This document shows, piece by piece, positions 25,111 to 35,120 of a stretch of 64,000 nt of DNA. This DNA comes from Chitinophagales bacterium. Lineage in GTDB: Bacteria > Bacteroidota > Bacteroidia > Chitinophagales > Chitinophagaceae. The notes under the pieces were generated by a model. The model searched no databases and had not been told where the DNA came from. It saw only the letters and a program-made list of their open reading frames with translations. The first letter of the stretch is position 1, and each line of letters begins with the position of its first letter. The position numbers and the translations under genes are program-made. The stretch spans positions 62,001 through 126,000 of the forward strand of contig JAFLBL010000002.1 of the NCBI GenBank assembly GCA_017303855.1, written 5' to 3'.

Positions 25111-26146
25111 TACTTGTTAAATTTATTTTCAATGTGGATATAAAAACAGCCTGCTCACGAACTGTAGTTAACTCGTATTCTTTATAAAGCAATGTCAGTT
25201 GCCTGCGCAAGTTAGAAAGGCCGATATTCTCTTTTATATCCGGCGACGTAACATCCTCTTCAGCCGAATTTTTTACAGTAAAACAGAGTTGATGCCCTTT
25301 TACTGTCAGGTTGATTGCGACAAATGGTCTACTTCTGGTTTCTGACACACCATGTTTGAACGCATTTTCTACTAACGGAATCAGCAGGAGCGGGGGCATG
25401 GTTTGTTTGGGGTTTTCAACATCCGTTTCCAGGGTGACAAGCAACGAATCATCATACCGTAGTTTTTCAAGCGCAATATAATCCGTCATTATTTTCAATT
25501 CTTCGTCGATTGAAATATAGTCCCCGCCAGCTTCATATAACATAAACCGAAGGATCTTAGACAGCCGCATTATGGATTCCGGAGCCAGATCGCTTTTGTC
25601 CCTCGAAAGGGAGTATATATTGTTGAGTGTGTTAAACAAAAAATGCGGATTTGTCTGTGCTTTTAAATAATTTAGTTCTGCTGTTTTTTTTTCAAAAAGC
25701 AGCTGGTTGTTTTTTTCGCGAAGTGTTACATTATTATAAATATTCCGGGTAATGGCAAAAAAGATGACAGCGGCCAGACTGAATTGAGCATGTACGGCTA
25801 CTCCCCGGGTGTGCGACAAATGTGGGGTGAAGTCTTTGTAAACCCCAAGATTTATCCAAAAAAGCCGCCACGCATATAAGCCAAATGTAAACAAGAGGAG
25901 TATCATGCATAACAACAAAGCAGCAGAAAAGAGTTTTCTATAGGGGCGTTTAAATAAAACCAACACTCTTTCAAAAAACAGGTAATTAAGTACAGTGAGA
26001 TAGCTGATCAGCAATACACTGTTGATGCTTCTGCGGGCAAAAGATTCCTTGTATTCAAAAAATTCACCAAAGGAATACAATAACAGAAAGCCAAGGCCAG
26101 TGTTAATATAAAACTTAATTAATTTATAATCCTTTTCCTTATTCAT
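25103..26146 (-). CDS. LytS-type sensor histidine kinase
   Basis: This 347-residue protein has four membrane segments in the first 135 residues, a short coiled coil, and a His_kinase domain. The phospho-acceptor His168 lies in QTNPHFLFNTLNNIYSLS. The ATPase part includes PLVENAFKHGV. Its partner is the adjacent LytTR regulator. The signal sensed is not evident. Confidence 0.92.
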   Translation of the reverse strand: MNKEKDYKLIKFYINTGLGFLLLYSFGEFFEYKESFARRSINSVLLISYLTVLNYLFFERVLVLFKRPYRKLFSAALLLCMILLLFTFGLYAWRLFWINLGVYKDFTPHLSHTRGVAVHAQFSLAAVIFFAITRNIYNNVTLREKNNQLLFEKKTAELNYLKAQTNPHFLFNTLNNIYSLSRDKSDLAPESIMRLSKILRFMLYEAGGDYISIDEELKIMTDYIALEKLRYDDSLLVTLETDVENPKQTMPPLLLIPLVENAFKHGVSETRSRPFVAINLTVKGHQLCFTVKNSAEEDVTSPDIKENIGLSNLRRQLTLLYKEYELTTVREQAVFISTLKINLTSNA

Positions 26147-26395
26147 CTGCCGGATTCGTTCTGTAAAACTACCCTTAAAGTTACCGATTCACGTGGAATG
26201 TCTATGAATTACATATTGGTGTCAACAAACTGCTTTTTTTTGCTGATCAGTCATTTTCGTTGCAATACATTCCGCTTTCAGATTTTGTTTATTACGGGGA
26301 ATTTTCATTCTGTTTACAGGAATCTGTATTTCATTGAAAAAGCCATTCGCGGTTTACAGTTTAATGCAAATTTGCTGCTGTAACAGTATTTCCGG

Positions 26396-27235
26396 ATGGA
26401 CTATATTCATGTCAAATGTGATTCACAGCAGTATGTAGCCTGTACTAAGTATATCGCTGCTGATGCTGATAAAGTAGTGATTATTGTACCTGCAACGGGT
26501 GTGCTGCAATCGTTTTATAGGCCTATGGCGTCGTTTTTTATGCGTAATGCGATTTCTGTTATCACATTTGATTATTCAGGCATTGGTAAATCACTGAATG
26601 GAAGTATTAAAAACGAAACCTGCAGGATAGCAGATTGGGGCTGCAGTAATCTGGAAGCAGTAATTCGGTATACGCGGGTCAATCTTCCTCATCATAAGAT
26701 CATTCTTCTGGGGCATAGTATAGGGGGGCAGCTGATCGGCCTGGCACCATCATCAGTTTTTGTGGATAAAATAATACTTATAGCTGCTCAATCTGGTTAT
26801 TGGAAATTCTGGAAAGGGATCAACAGAATAAGGATGTGGCTCAACTGGTATTTACTGGTACCCGTATTCACCAAGGTTTACGGGTATTTGCCAGCTAAAA
26901 TGATCAGCAGGATGGAGCATTTGCCAGGCAGGGTGGCAAAGGAATGGGCAGACTGGTGCAGAAACAGTAATTATTTGTTTGGCCACATCACTGTGGATAA
27001 TCTTCATTTCAGTAAGATCAAATGTAAACTCACTTCCATCAGTATTTCGGACGATTTTTTTGCTCCTGAACAATCAGTGGAATGGCTCACTGCAAAATAT
27101 GTAAATGCGGAACGTAAGCGGCTTCATTTTATTCCGGAAAACTTCGGGGTATCCAAAATCGGACATTTCTCATTGTTTACTGAAAAGTTCGGCAATAGTA
27201 TCTGGAATATTCTTTTTACGGAAGTCATTAATTAA
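26396..27235 (+). CDS. Alpha/beta hydrolase
   Basis: This 279-residue protein is an alpha/beta-fold hydrolase with nucleophile Ser108 in LLGHSIGGQ and a DYSGIGKS oxyanion-side strand. The His is likely in KIGHFSLF. No signal peptide. It starts a run of four same-strand genes ending at 28993. Substrate unknown; esterase or lipase-like. Confidence 0.85.
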   Translation: MDYIHVKCDSQQYVACTKYIAADADKVVIIVPATGVLQSFYRPMASFFMRNAISVITFDYSGIGKSLNGSIKNETCRIADWGCSNLEAVIRYTRVNLPHHKIILLGHSIGGQLIGLAPSSVFVDKIILIAAQSGYWKFWKGINRIRMWLNWYLLVPVFTKVYGYLPAKMISRMEHLPGRVAKEWADWCRNSNYLFGHITVDNLHFSKIKCKLTSISISDDFFAPEQSVEWLTAKYVNAERKRLHFIPENFGVSKIGHFSLFTEKFGNSIWNILFTEVIN

Positions 27236-27240
27236 ATAAT

Positions 27241-27885
27241 ATGAACAGGAAAAGCATTTTTGGCGAAAAAGTAAATGGCTACCACATTCCGGTGCTGAAC
27301 AACAGGGAAATCCGGGCCGCTGCCGGACTCATGTTCCTGTCGGCCTTTATATCCCTGGTGCTAGTGCTGAGCAAGGGTGATTTTGTACCTGTTAAATATG
27401 TGCTTTCTGTTTTTGTGACCGAATTTTTTATCCGGTTATTTATTAATCCGAAATATGCACCCCTGTTAATTACCGGTCGTTTGATTGTTGGAGGCCAGGT
27501 TCCCGAATATGTTGGCGCTGCTCAGAAAAAATTTGCCTGGTACATCGGGTTTAGTATAGCTGTTGTGATGTTTTTCCTCCTGGTTGTGCTGAATACCTAC
27601 AGTCCGATAACCGGTTTTGCCTGCATGATATGTTTACTATTAATGTTTTTTGAATCGGCGTTTGGGATTTGCCTGGGCTGTAAACTATACAGGGCCATCA
27701 GAAAGGGACAGGTACAATACTGCCCGGGTGAAATCTGTGAAAAGAAGCTGCAACACGATATACAGAAAGTTTCAGGTGTTCAGAGGTTAATATTAGTGGG
27801 CCTGCTGGCATTTCTCCTTTTACTTGCTTTTGCCTTCCAGCACAATTTCAATGAAATGCCGCACAGCCTGTTTCAAAAAAATTGA
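27241..27885 (+). CDS. DUF4395 membrane protein
   Basis: This 214-residue protein has about four membrane segments and matches DUF4395: FGEKVNGYHIPVLNNREIRA at the start and RLFINPKYAPL in the middle. Its role is unknown. It follows the hydrolase by 5 bases and overlaps the DUF4386 gene by 4 bases. Confidence 0.85.
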   Translation: MNRKSIFGEKVNGYHIPVLNNREIRAAAGLMFLSAFISLVLVLSKGDFVPVKYVLSVFVTEFFIRLFINPKYAPLLITGRLIVGGQVPEYVGAAQKKFAWYIGFSIAVVMFFLLVVLNTYSPITGFACMICLLLMFFESAFGICLGCKLYRAIRKGQVQYCPGEICEKKLQHDIQKVSGVQRLILVGLLAFLLLLAFAFQHNFNEMPHSLFQKN

Positions 27886-28577
27886 GTATGAGTGATAAAA
27901 ATAAAATAGCGGGGGCTGCAGGTATAATTTACCTGCTGGTGATTGTCACCGGAATCTTTAGCCTGGCCTATGTACCGTTACAATTAATTGACTGGAATAA
28001 TGCCGGAACAACATTTTCAAATATTTCACGGTCTACGGGTTTATTCAGCCTGGGTATTTTCAGCAGTGTGGTTTGTTATGTGGCTTTTATATTTCTGCCA
28101 CTTGTATTATACAGGTTATTGCATACGGTACACGCACAACTGGCCTGTGTGATGGTGATACTGGCTTTGCTAAGCGTGCCATTATCCCTGATCAATCTGC
28201 AACATAAATTTGCAGCATTATCCATTGTTGAAGCTGCCGGCCATTTGAAGGACGGTTTTTCAGCCGAGCTGCAAAATCAGCTTATGTTCGAACTGCAGCA
28301 ATATAACAATGGGCTGTTACTAGCAACTGTTTTTTGGGGTCTTTGGCTGTTTCCGCTTGGGATGCTTGCTTACAGGTCCGGCTTTATGCCAAAATTACTG
28401 GGCATTTTGCTGATGGCAGGCTGTACCGGTTACCTGATAAATTTTACAGGCAATACCCTGATTGAGGATTACAAGCAAACAGCAATCAGAAAATTTGCGG
28501 GGTTGCTTCCATCTATAGCTGAAATCAGTACCTGTATATGGTTGTTGGTTGCAGGATTAAAAACCAAAAAAGTATGA
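27882..28577 (+). CDS. DUF4386 membrane protein
   Basis: This 231-residue protein has about six membrane segments and the DUF4386 pattern (KIAGAAGIIYLLVIVTGIF). The start could also be the second ATG at 27888. It is translationally coupled on both sides. Function unknown. Confidence 0.85.
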   Translation: MSMSDKNKIAGAAGIIYLLVIVTGIFSLAYVPLQLIDWNNAGTTFSNISRSTGLFSLGIFSSVVCYVAFIFLPLVLYRLLHTVHAQLACVMVILALLSVPLSLINLQHKFAALSIVEAAGHLKDGFSAELQNQLMFELQQYNNGLLLATVFWGLWLFPLGMLAYRSGFMPKLLGILLMAGCTGYLINFTGNTLIEDYKQTAIRKFAGLLPSIAEISTCIWLLVAGLKTKKV

Positions 28578-28993
28578 AAGCTGAAAAACTGCAATACGAA
28601 AATAAAAAGATTAATATCAAACTGATCCTTGCTTCACTCTGGACATCGGTTCTGTTTCTTTATATATATGGAGACTATTTTGAATTATATGTTCCCGGAA
28701 AAACAGAAGGTCTGTTGAATGGCCGCCATTTACTGGACACACCTTACAAGCTGGCACTGGCGGCTTTCATTATGTCAATTCCATCATTAATGATATTTCT
28801 ATCACTGGTGCTCAATCCTTTCTGGAGCAGGGTATTCAATATTTCAACCGCAGCTTTTTTTACAATATTCACGCTTTTTGTAGGCCTCTCTTCAATTACA
28901 GAATGGAAGTTGTTCTATGTGATGCTGTCATTTTCAGAAAGTTTTATAACTGCCATTATTGTTTGGAAGGCGTGGAACTGGCCAAGGATATAG
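28574..28993 (+). CDS. DUF6326-like membrane protein
   Basis: The start is the ATG at 28574 (ATGA overlap with the upstream stop), giving 139 residues and four membrane segments. LYIYGDYFELYVPGKTEGL and SIPSLMIFLSLVLNP are typical of DUF6326. It closes the operon of hydrolase, DUF4395 and DUF4386 genes. Function unknown. Confidence 0.8.
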   Translation: MKAEKLQYENKKINIKLILASLWTSVLFLYIYGDYFELYVPGKTEGLLNGRHLLDTPYKLALAAFIMSIPSLMIFLSLVLNPFWSRVFNISTAAFFTIFTLFVGLSSITEWKLFYVMLSFSESFITAIIVWKAWNWPRI

Positions 28994-29062
28994 CCGGTTG
29001 AACCGGGTTAATGCCCGTTTCTGCAATGGGATTTCGAACTACTTTAAAATAAACTATACACC

Positions 29063-29440
29063 ATGAAACAACTTAAATACAATGTACTCGCAGGAATGCT
29101 CCTGTTATTTGCAGTTTCCTGTAAAAAATCAGATTCCGGTTCTGGTACAACTTACCCCAGGCAGGTAAGTATCACGTACAGGGTCAGCAGTACCACAACC
29201 AATAGTCTACTTTTAATTACACATGAAAATGAAACAGGTGGATTGAACACTGTTAATAACCCGGCTTTACCTTATACAAAAACCGTTACCAGAACAGTAA
29301 ACAAGTATACTATCACAACACTTGGATTTGCTGTTAACCCTGATAAAACAGTAAAACTGGAGATACTTGTTGACAACCAGGTTGTGAAGTCACAGGAGAA
29401 CACTTCTGCAAATGCTGCTATGTCATTCACTTTTCAATAA
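29063..29440 (+). CDS. Small lipoprotein of unknown function
   Basis: This 125-residue protein has a lipoprotein signal (LLFAVSC, Cys at about residue 20) followed by KKSDSGSG and a beta-rich domain. It is probably anchored in the outer membrane or periplasm. No family recognised. It marks the start of a more AT-rich stretch. Confidence 0.75.
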   Translation: MKQLKYNVLAGMLLLFAVSCKKSDSGSGTTYPRQVSITYRVSSTTTNSLLLITHENETGGLNTVNNPALPYTKTVTRTVNKYTITTLGFAVNPDKTVKLEILVDNQVVKSQENTSANAAMSFTFQ

Positions 29441-29484
29441 AAAGCAGAGGAGAATAATCAATTTCATTTAATTAAACGTAACAT

Positions 29485-30519
29485 ATGAAAATTACAGCTG
29501 GCATTTATATCTGTATCTTACTTTTTTCCTTGGCTACAGCTTCTTGCAAAAATGAACTTTACATTGATCAGCCGGGTAACCTGATACCCAGGACGGTTGA
29601 TCAGGATGCGACACTGCCCTCAATTTCCATTAACGGTGCATTGTTGCATTCAGAAGCTTTTGGTCCAAAAGATAGTACATTGATTATATGTATTCATGGT
29701 GGTCCTGGTGGGGACTACCGGTATATGCTCAATTGTAAAACTCTTGCAACAAAGGGCTATCGTGTTGTTTTTTACGACCAGCGGGGTGCAGGGCTTTCTC
29801 AACGATTTCCAAAAAGTTGGTATAAATCCAAGGGCAGCGATGCCATTAATATAATATTTTATGACGAGTTAAAAAGCGTGATAACCCATTATAAAACATC
29901 TGCTTCGCAAAAGGTTATTTTATTAGGGCAATCTTGGGGAGCCATGTTGGCTACTGGCTACACTGGTAAATATCCAAACGAGATAAATGGTTTAATTGTA
30001 GCGGAGCCGGGTGGTTTAAAATGGGATGATGTCGTTGACTACGTTTCCGAATCAAGGTCTTTTAAGTTGTGGAGTGAAACTTTAAATGATGCCACCTATA
30101 TTGACCAGTTTATTACTGGCAAAGAAGACCAGCATGAAATATTAGACTATAAAGCTGGCTTGATAGGTAGCACAAATGCAATAGTTGGCGATGCAGGTTC
30201 TGACTTAGGTAATAATGCACCAACTTATGTGGCTTCCCGAAGTGGTGCCGTTGTGAATGCAGCATCGTATGAATTAGGACAAGATACTAAACCCGATTTT
30301 TCTGCAGGCATCAAACAGTTTTTGAAAAAAGTATTGTTCATCTTCAGTAGCAATAACAAAGCATATCCCGATAGCTGGGCAACAAAAATTTCATCGGCTT
30401 ATTCTAACAAAGAAATTTTTAAAGCACAGGGAGTTGGTCATTCAGGAATGTTAGACCAGGTAAATTTCTGGAGAACAACTATGGAGCCTAAAATTATTTC
30501 TTATATACAATCATTATAA
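29485..30519 (+). CDS. Lipoprotein alpha/beta hydrolase, proline iminopeptidase-like
   Basis: This 344-residue protein has a lipobox (TASC, Cys21). The hydrolase core has CIHGGPGGDYRY (71-80), VVFYDQRGAG and nucleophile Ser150 in LLGQSWGAML. A late GVGHSGML supplies the likely catalytic His. The pattern is that of proline iminopeptidase-type S33 enzymes, here exported. It is clearly lower in GC than the housekeeping genes. Confidence 0.85.
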   Translation: MKITAGIYICILLFSLATASCKNELYIDQPGNLIPRTVDQDATLPSISINGALLHSEAFGPKDSTLIICIHGGPGGDYRYMLNCKTLATKGYRVVFYDQRGAGLSQRFPKSWYKSKGSDAINIIFYDELKSVITHYKTSASQKVILLGQSWGAMLATGYTGKYPNEINGLIVAEPGGLKWDDVVDYVSESRSFKLWSETLNDATYIDQFITGKEDQHEILDYKAGLIGSTNAIVGDAGSDLGNNAPTYVASRSGAVVNAASYELGQDTKPDFSAGIKQFLKKVLFIFSSNNKAYPDSWATKISSAYSNKEIFKAQGVGHSGMLDQVNFWRTTMEPKIISYIQSL

Positions 30520-30524
30520 CAACA

Positions 30525-31211
30525 ATGAAAACTCTCACTAATAAATCAATAATTATAATTGTTACTTTTTTATTTTTTCAAAATAAAATATTTGCACAGG
30601 TTTTAAACTGGGAAAATTCTTCAAAACAAAATAAGCATCTGCTGCATGTTAATGCAGGAGCGGAATATGGAGTAACTGTAGGTTTGGGTTATCATCACTT
30701 AATACCTATCAAAAAATTTCCTTTATGGATTGGTGGTGAGTTCTCAGTACCATCAGGAAGCCAGTCAGCAGATGATGATTTTAAAGTTAAAATAGGTGCA
30801 CAAATAAAGATTGCTGCATTCAATCATTTTCAATTTTCAGCAAGAATACAAGGGATATCCAGGCGTTACCAAAATCAGTCGGTTACACTTTTCAATTTTG
30901 GAAGTGATTTTGCGGGCACAATGGGTTATTATAGTAAACATTGGTTTTGGGGTGTTGAAGTTGGTTTTGATAAAGCCATTGTTACACATTTTAAAAGCAG
31001 CGATTGGTACAAAGAAAATATTTATGACAACGTTCATGATGGCTGGTATGAGCCTGCCACCGGAGGTAATTTTTATTATGGATTGCAAGGTGGCTATTCC
31101 ATGAAAAAAATCGATTTTACTCTTAAAGCCGGAAAGCTTTTACAGCAGGATTTCAAGTCACAGCCATTGCTCCCTATCTATGGGCAAATTGGGGTAAACT
31201 TTAGATTTTAA
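30525..31211 (+). CDS. Outer-membrane beta-barrel-like protein
   Basis: This 228-residue protein has a signal peptide (about 1-25) and alternating aromatic beta strands, ending GQIGVNFRF with a terminal Phe as in outer-membrane barrels. No family can be named. It follows the hydrolase by 5 bases and is probably in one operon with it. Confidence 0.75.
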   Translation: MKTLTNKSIIIIVTFLFFQNKIFAQVLNWENSSKQNKHLLHVNAGAEYGVTVGLGYHHLIPIKKFPLWIGGEFSVPSGSQSADDDFKVKIGAQIKIAAFNHFQFSARIQGISRRYQNQSVTLFNFGSDFAGTMGYYSKHWFWGVEVGFDKAIVTHFKSSDWYKENIYDNVHDGWYEPATGGNFYYGLQGGYSMKKIDFTLKAGKLLQQDFKSQPLLPIYGQIGVNFRF

Positions 31212-31227
31212 CTGATAAATATTACAT

Positions 31228-32520
31228 ATGCAAAGGGTTAGTACCATAGTTTTTGCATTTGCATCTTTGAACGCAAACGCACAATCCCTACTTAAACCGG
31301 GAGATAATTCTTTTAATAAAAATTTCATTAAAAGCACACATTTTGAAATGTCATACTTCGTCGTATCAGGAAGACAAACCTTAGAAATCAGTTCCTTTGA
31401 TGTAGAGATAAACGCAAATGAAAAAACCATATCTGTGTTTACAAGGATAAGCTCTCCTGCAGGAAATTCAATTTGGGCAGATACAAGCATAGCAGATATT
31501 ACTACTTTAAAGCCTATTTACCGATCTTCTAACAATTCTGATAAGCAATATCACGTTGCATATGGAAATACAATAGAGGGCTATTATTACGATAAGCATT
31601 CACATAAAGGCAGCCAGGTTAAGGATAATAAAGACGGTGGCTTTTTTGATAGTTTTATTTATCCTTACCTGCTCGGTGCTCTTCCTCTTACTTCCGGTTA
31701 CAAAGCGATTTTACCTGTATATGAATACAAACCCGGAACTATAAACAATATTTCAAATACCCGTATTTCTGAAGTAAAAAGCAGTATGTACAAAAGTAAT
31801 ATTACAGGTGAACATGACGTATGGCAGGTTAGCGTATTTGAAGAAGGGACAAACGTTAAGTATGAATATTATATTGATAAAGAAAGCAGAAAACTCTGGA
31901 AAGTGGATATACTAGCATCAAACGGTAAACAATATTTACTTGTTGATAAAGAACTTGATTATAACCCCTTTACTGCAACATTTGACAAAGAACAAACTTA
32001 TAAAATGGTTAGTGCAGGCTCCGGTACAATCAGTGGTCAAATCTATGCCAGGGATAATGAGAATACTACCAAAGGAGGAATAGCCATACTTAATGTTAAT
32101 AAAAAGCAATACGCACAACAGGGCACAACTGTAATTCTTATTCCTTATACAGATTATTTTAAAGAATGGATAGCATTGAATGAAAAACTCCGAAAAAAAG
32201 GGCAAGCCGTTCCGCTTTCAAAAGAAGCTGCCGAATGCATAAAAGTAACATCAGTATATGACAATGAAGGCAACTTTGAATTCACGAACCTTATGCCGGG
32301 CGAATATTATTTGTTTACAGAATTTGGATATATCCATACAGCAGCACGAACGGAGGTTGTTGGTTATACTGATACTTACATTAATGGTTTGTTTCAGGGA
32401 ACAACGGCTAATACCCAAAGAAACAGGTATAAAACAAGTGTTAGTGCTGCCATAAAAAAGATAGTAAAAATTAATAAGGAAGGAGAAAAAATAACAGTAA
32501 AATTAAAGAAAACACTATAG
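31228..32520 (+). CDS. Secreted protein with a carboxypeptidase-regulatory-like domain
   Basis: This 430-residue protein has a signal peptide (cut near ANAQ, about residue 19). The first 260 residues are beta-rich and unassigned. From about 265 there is a possible CarboxypepD_reg-like sandwich (SGTISGQIYARDNENT, TSVYDNEGNFEFTNLMPGEY). Function unknown; envelope role likely. Confidence 0.7.
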   Translation: MQRVSTIVFAFASLNANAQSLLKPGDNSFNKNFIKSTHFEMSYFVVSGRQTLEISSFDVEINANEKTISVFTRISSPAGNSIWADTSIADITTLKPIYRSSNNSDKQYHVAYGNTIEGYYYDKHSHKGSQVKDNKDGGFFDSFIYPYLLGALPLTSGYKAILPVYEYKPGTINNISNTRISEVKSSMYKSNITGEHDVWQVSVFEEGTNVKYEYYIDKESRKLWKVDILASNGKQYLLVDKELDYNPFTATFDKEQTYKMVSAGSGTISGQIYARDNENTTKGGIAILNVNKKQYAQQGTTVILIPYTDYFKEWIALNEKLRKKGQAVPLSKEAAECIKVTSVYDNEGNFEFTNLMPGEYYLFTEFGYIHTAARTEVVGYTDTYINGLFQGTTANTQRNRYKTSVSAAIKKIVKINKEGEKITVKLKKTL

Positions 32521-32620
32521 TGATAAATACAGTAAAAATATATTATTGTAAGCAATATTGCCAACACTCTCTTTCTAAAAAAAAGCAAGCAAAATTAGTT
32601 AATAAGCAAATTATTAAATT

Positions 32621-34093
32621 ATGAAATGGATATACACAAAACCAATTTTATGTATTCTACTTTTGGTGTTTCAATTTGCTACGCTTTTAGCACAAACAAA
32701 TAGAAAATATTCAAGAGAAGTTGAAAGTAAAATACACCAAGTAGAACAAAATTTAGCAAGTTGGGTAGAAATAAAAGATACACCAAAATGGAATTTGCAA
32801 GAAAGAATGAAGTTTTACAAAATAAAGGGCATAAGTGTCGCAATAATCAAAAATTATAAAATTGAATGGGCAAGAGGATATGGTTGGGCTGATTCAGCAG
32901 AAAATAGACTTGTTACTTCTTCCACCCTTTTTCAAGCGGCTTCAATAAGTAAATCTCTTAATGCGTTAGGAATGTTAAAATTAGCCCAGAATAAAAGCAT
33001 AGACATAAATACTGATATCAATTCATACTTAAGATCCTGGAAATTCCCGTACGATTCTGTCTCAAAAGGCAAAAAAATTACAATTGCAAATTTACTAAGC
33101 CACACAGGCGGCTTAAATATTAGTGGGTTTGATGGCTATACGATAATTGATTCAATACCAAATATTATCCAAATTCTAAATGGAAAAAATCCGGCAAATA
33201 ACGATGCCGTAAAATCTATTTTTGAACCAAATTTAAAATACAAGTATTCGGGAGGAGGAACATCTATTTCCCAATTAATTATTGAAGATGTATCAGGGGA
33301 AAATTATGCTGCCTATATGGAAAGCAACGTTTTAAAGCCAATTGGTATGCGAAATAGTTTTTACACGAATACTACTTCTAAAAGCAAATTAAAATTATTG
33401 GCCACAGGCTATAATGGAGAGAAGGAGGTAGCAATGAAGTATCACATTTACCCAGAAAAAGCTGCTGCAGGATTGTGGACAAATCCAACAGAATTATCAA
33501 AATGTGTTATAGAAATTCAAAAATCTTTATTAGGTAAATCAAATAGAATACTCCCTCAAAAAATGATAACGCAGATGCTTACTCCTTATTTAGATAGTTC
33601 TTCAGCATTAGGAGTATTTATTGATGACAAAGGATCTGCAAAATATTTTAGACATGGAGGCGTAAATGAGGGATTTACAAGCTTATATGTAGGAAATATG
33701 AAAAATGGTTATGGTGCGGTTGTAATGTGCAATTCTACTGACAAAACAATTTTGTATGAAATTCTTAATAGTATTGCGACGGTTTATAAATGGGAAAACT
33801 ATTATTCGCCCATAATAAAGAAGGTAATAAAAATTGATCCGGTAGAATTATCAAAATACGTTGGCAATTACACTTCTAATGATAGAGAATATACTATTTC
33901 TCAAGACAAGGGCAATTTGTTTTTAGAACTAATCGGTCAGAAATGGCAAATTTATTTTACGTCTGCAACTGATTTTTTCATGTACCAAGCACCAGGTATT
34001 GACCACCAATTTATTTTTGATAACAATAAAATCCAGGCATTTCATATTAAATTAAATGGAGGGCGAAATATTATTGTAAAAAAAATGGAATAA
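32621..34093 (+). CDS. Secreted serine hydrolase (class C beta-lactamase-like)
   Basis: This 490-residue protein has a signal peptide (about 1-25) and a beta-lactamase/PBP-like fold. Ser108-I-S-Lys111 is the SxxK motif, YSGGG gives the YxN-like tyrosine region, and FRHGGVNEG the third motif. A C-terminal domain of about 90 residues follows, common in this family. Such proteins are often esterases or D-aminopeptidases rather than resistance enzymes. It sits at the low-GC end before the IS3 element. Confidence 0.85.
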   Translation: MKWIYTKPILCILLLVFQFATLLAQTNRKYSREVESKIHQVEQNLASWVEIKDTPKWNLQERMKFYKIKGISVAIIKNYKIEWARGYGWADSAENRLVTSSTLFQAASISKSLNALGMLKLAQNKSIDINTDINSYLRSWKFPYDSVSKGKKITIANLLSHTGGLNISGFDGYTIIDSIPNIIQILNGKNPANNDAVKSIFEPNLKYKYSGGGTSISQLIIEDVSGENYAAYMESNVLKPIGMRNSFYTNTTSKSKLKLLATGYNGEKEVAMKYHIYPEKAAAGLWTNPTELSKCVIEIQKSLLGKSNRILPQKMITQMLTPYLDSSSALGVFIDDKGSAKYFRHGGVNEGFTSLYVGNMKNGYGAVVMCNSTDKTILYEILNSIATVYKWENYYSPIIKKVIKIDPVELSKYVGNYTSNDREYTISQDKGNLFLELIGQKWQIYFTSATDFFMYQAPGIDHQFIFDNNKIQAFHIKLNGGRNIIVKKME

Positions 34094-34209
34094 AACGGCC
34101 TGCAACATCGCTTGGTAATATTGGGGCTGACGTTTTTCAAATGATCTACCATCGCTAATATATAAACCGTAAAGAAAAAAGTAACAGTAAAACTTAATAA
34201 TACACTATA

Positions 34210-34623
34210 GTGAATAATAAAGGGGAAATAATTAATGACACTTTCCTGTTAAGATTAGGAGTAGCAACAATTTTTCTTTCCCACAGTCTGCATGGCATTT
34301 TTACCGGCAATGATGTAAACGACTTTGGCAATTTGTTTTTAAACAAAATCGGGTTCAGCCCATTTGGGGTTTTCATGGCATGGGGTGTTGTAATAAGCCA
34401 AATAATCACTTCGTTATTATTAGTTGCAAATAAAGTCGTGAAGGTTTCCTGTATCGTAAACATCATTATCCTGATTTTTGGAATAATAACAGTTCATTTT
34501 GCAGAAGGATGGTATGTGGTAGGGGCTGGTAGAAACGGTATGGAGTTTAGCTTTATTTTAATTATTGTGCTCTTTGCAATAATCATTTCAGATAACAGGA
34601 CTGCAAAGCATGTAGCAAACTAA
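34210..34623 (+). CDS. DoxX-like membrane protein
   Basis: This 137-residue protein has four membrane segments and the DoxX-type order RLGVATIFLSHSLHGIFTG, then VISQIITSLLLV and HFAEGWYVVG. Members associate with redox and stress functions. The start at 34210 is a GTG; another start is possible. Confidence 0.7.
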   Translation: MNNKGEIINDTFLLRLGVATIFLSHSLHGIFTGNDVNDFGNLFLNKIGFSPFGVFMAWGVVISQIITSLLLVANKVVKVSCIVNIIILIFGIITVHFAEGWYVVGAGRNGMEFSFILIIVLFAIIISDNRTAKHVAN

Positions 34624-34847
34624 TTAAAATAATCCAATTCAAGCCTTTCTTCGTGCTTATATCTACACAAGCATTTGCGGCAACAATTTTACTGAGGGGA
34701 TATACTCTGTCAATAGTGGTTATGCACTTATTCTTTTCAAATAATTGCCGGATGGGGTGCAAATTGTGACCTCCTCCCAAAAAACTGAAGCGATATAAAG
34801 TAGAAAAATGGGGCAATTATTCATAAATTAAACATGAAAAATTGCAC

Positions 34848-35115
34848 ATGAAAAAGTCAAAATTTACGGAAGCACAAATTGTCTTTGCGATCAAACAATC
34901 GGAAACAGGTGTTAGGGTGGAAGAGATTTGCCGTAAGATGGGTGTCAGCGAGGCTACTTTTTACAATTGGAGGAAAAAAGTATGGTGGTTTGGGTGTTTC
35001 TGAATTGCGAGAGCTTCGTCAGTTAAAGGAGGAAAACAGCCGTCTTAAACAGATGGTGGCTGATCTGAGCCTGGATAAACAGATGCTACAGGATGTCATC
35101 AAAAAAAAGCTTTAA
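34848..35115 (+). pseudogene. IS3 orfA, frameshifted
   Basis: The start codon at 34848 encodes MKKSKFTEAQIVFAIKQSET and an HTH ending YNWRKK. An extra G at about 34980, after a run of six A, shifts the frame: the normal continuation KYGGLGVSELRELRQL is found in the next frame from 34981 to a stop at 35113. A +1 shift would restore a full OrfA. It may be a true mutation or a base-calling error. The -1 slip site A-AAA-AAG near 35103-35109 links it to orfB. Confidence 0.8.
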
Positions 35116-35120
35116 GGCCA

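Noticed and set aside
26198..26383. 61-residue open frame between the kinase and hydrolase genes
   Set aside because: No domain or ribosome site; composition fits spacer DNA and it lies in the divergent promoter region.
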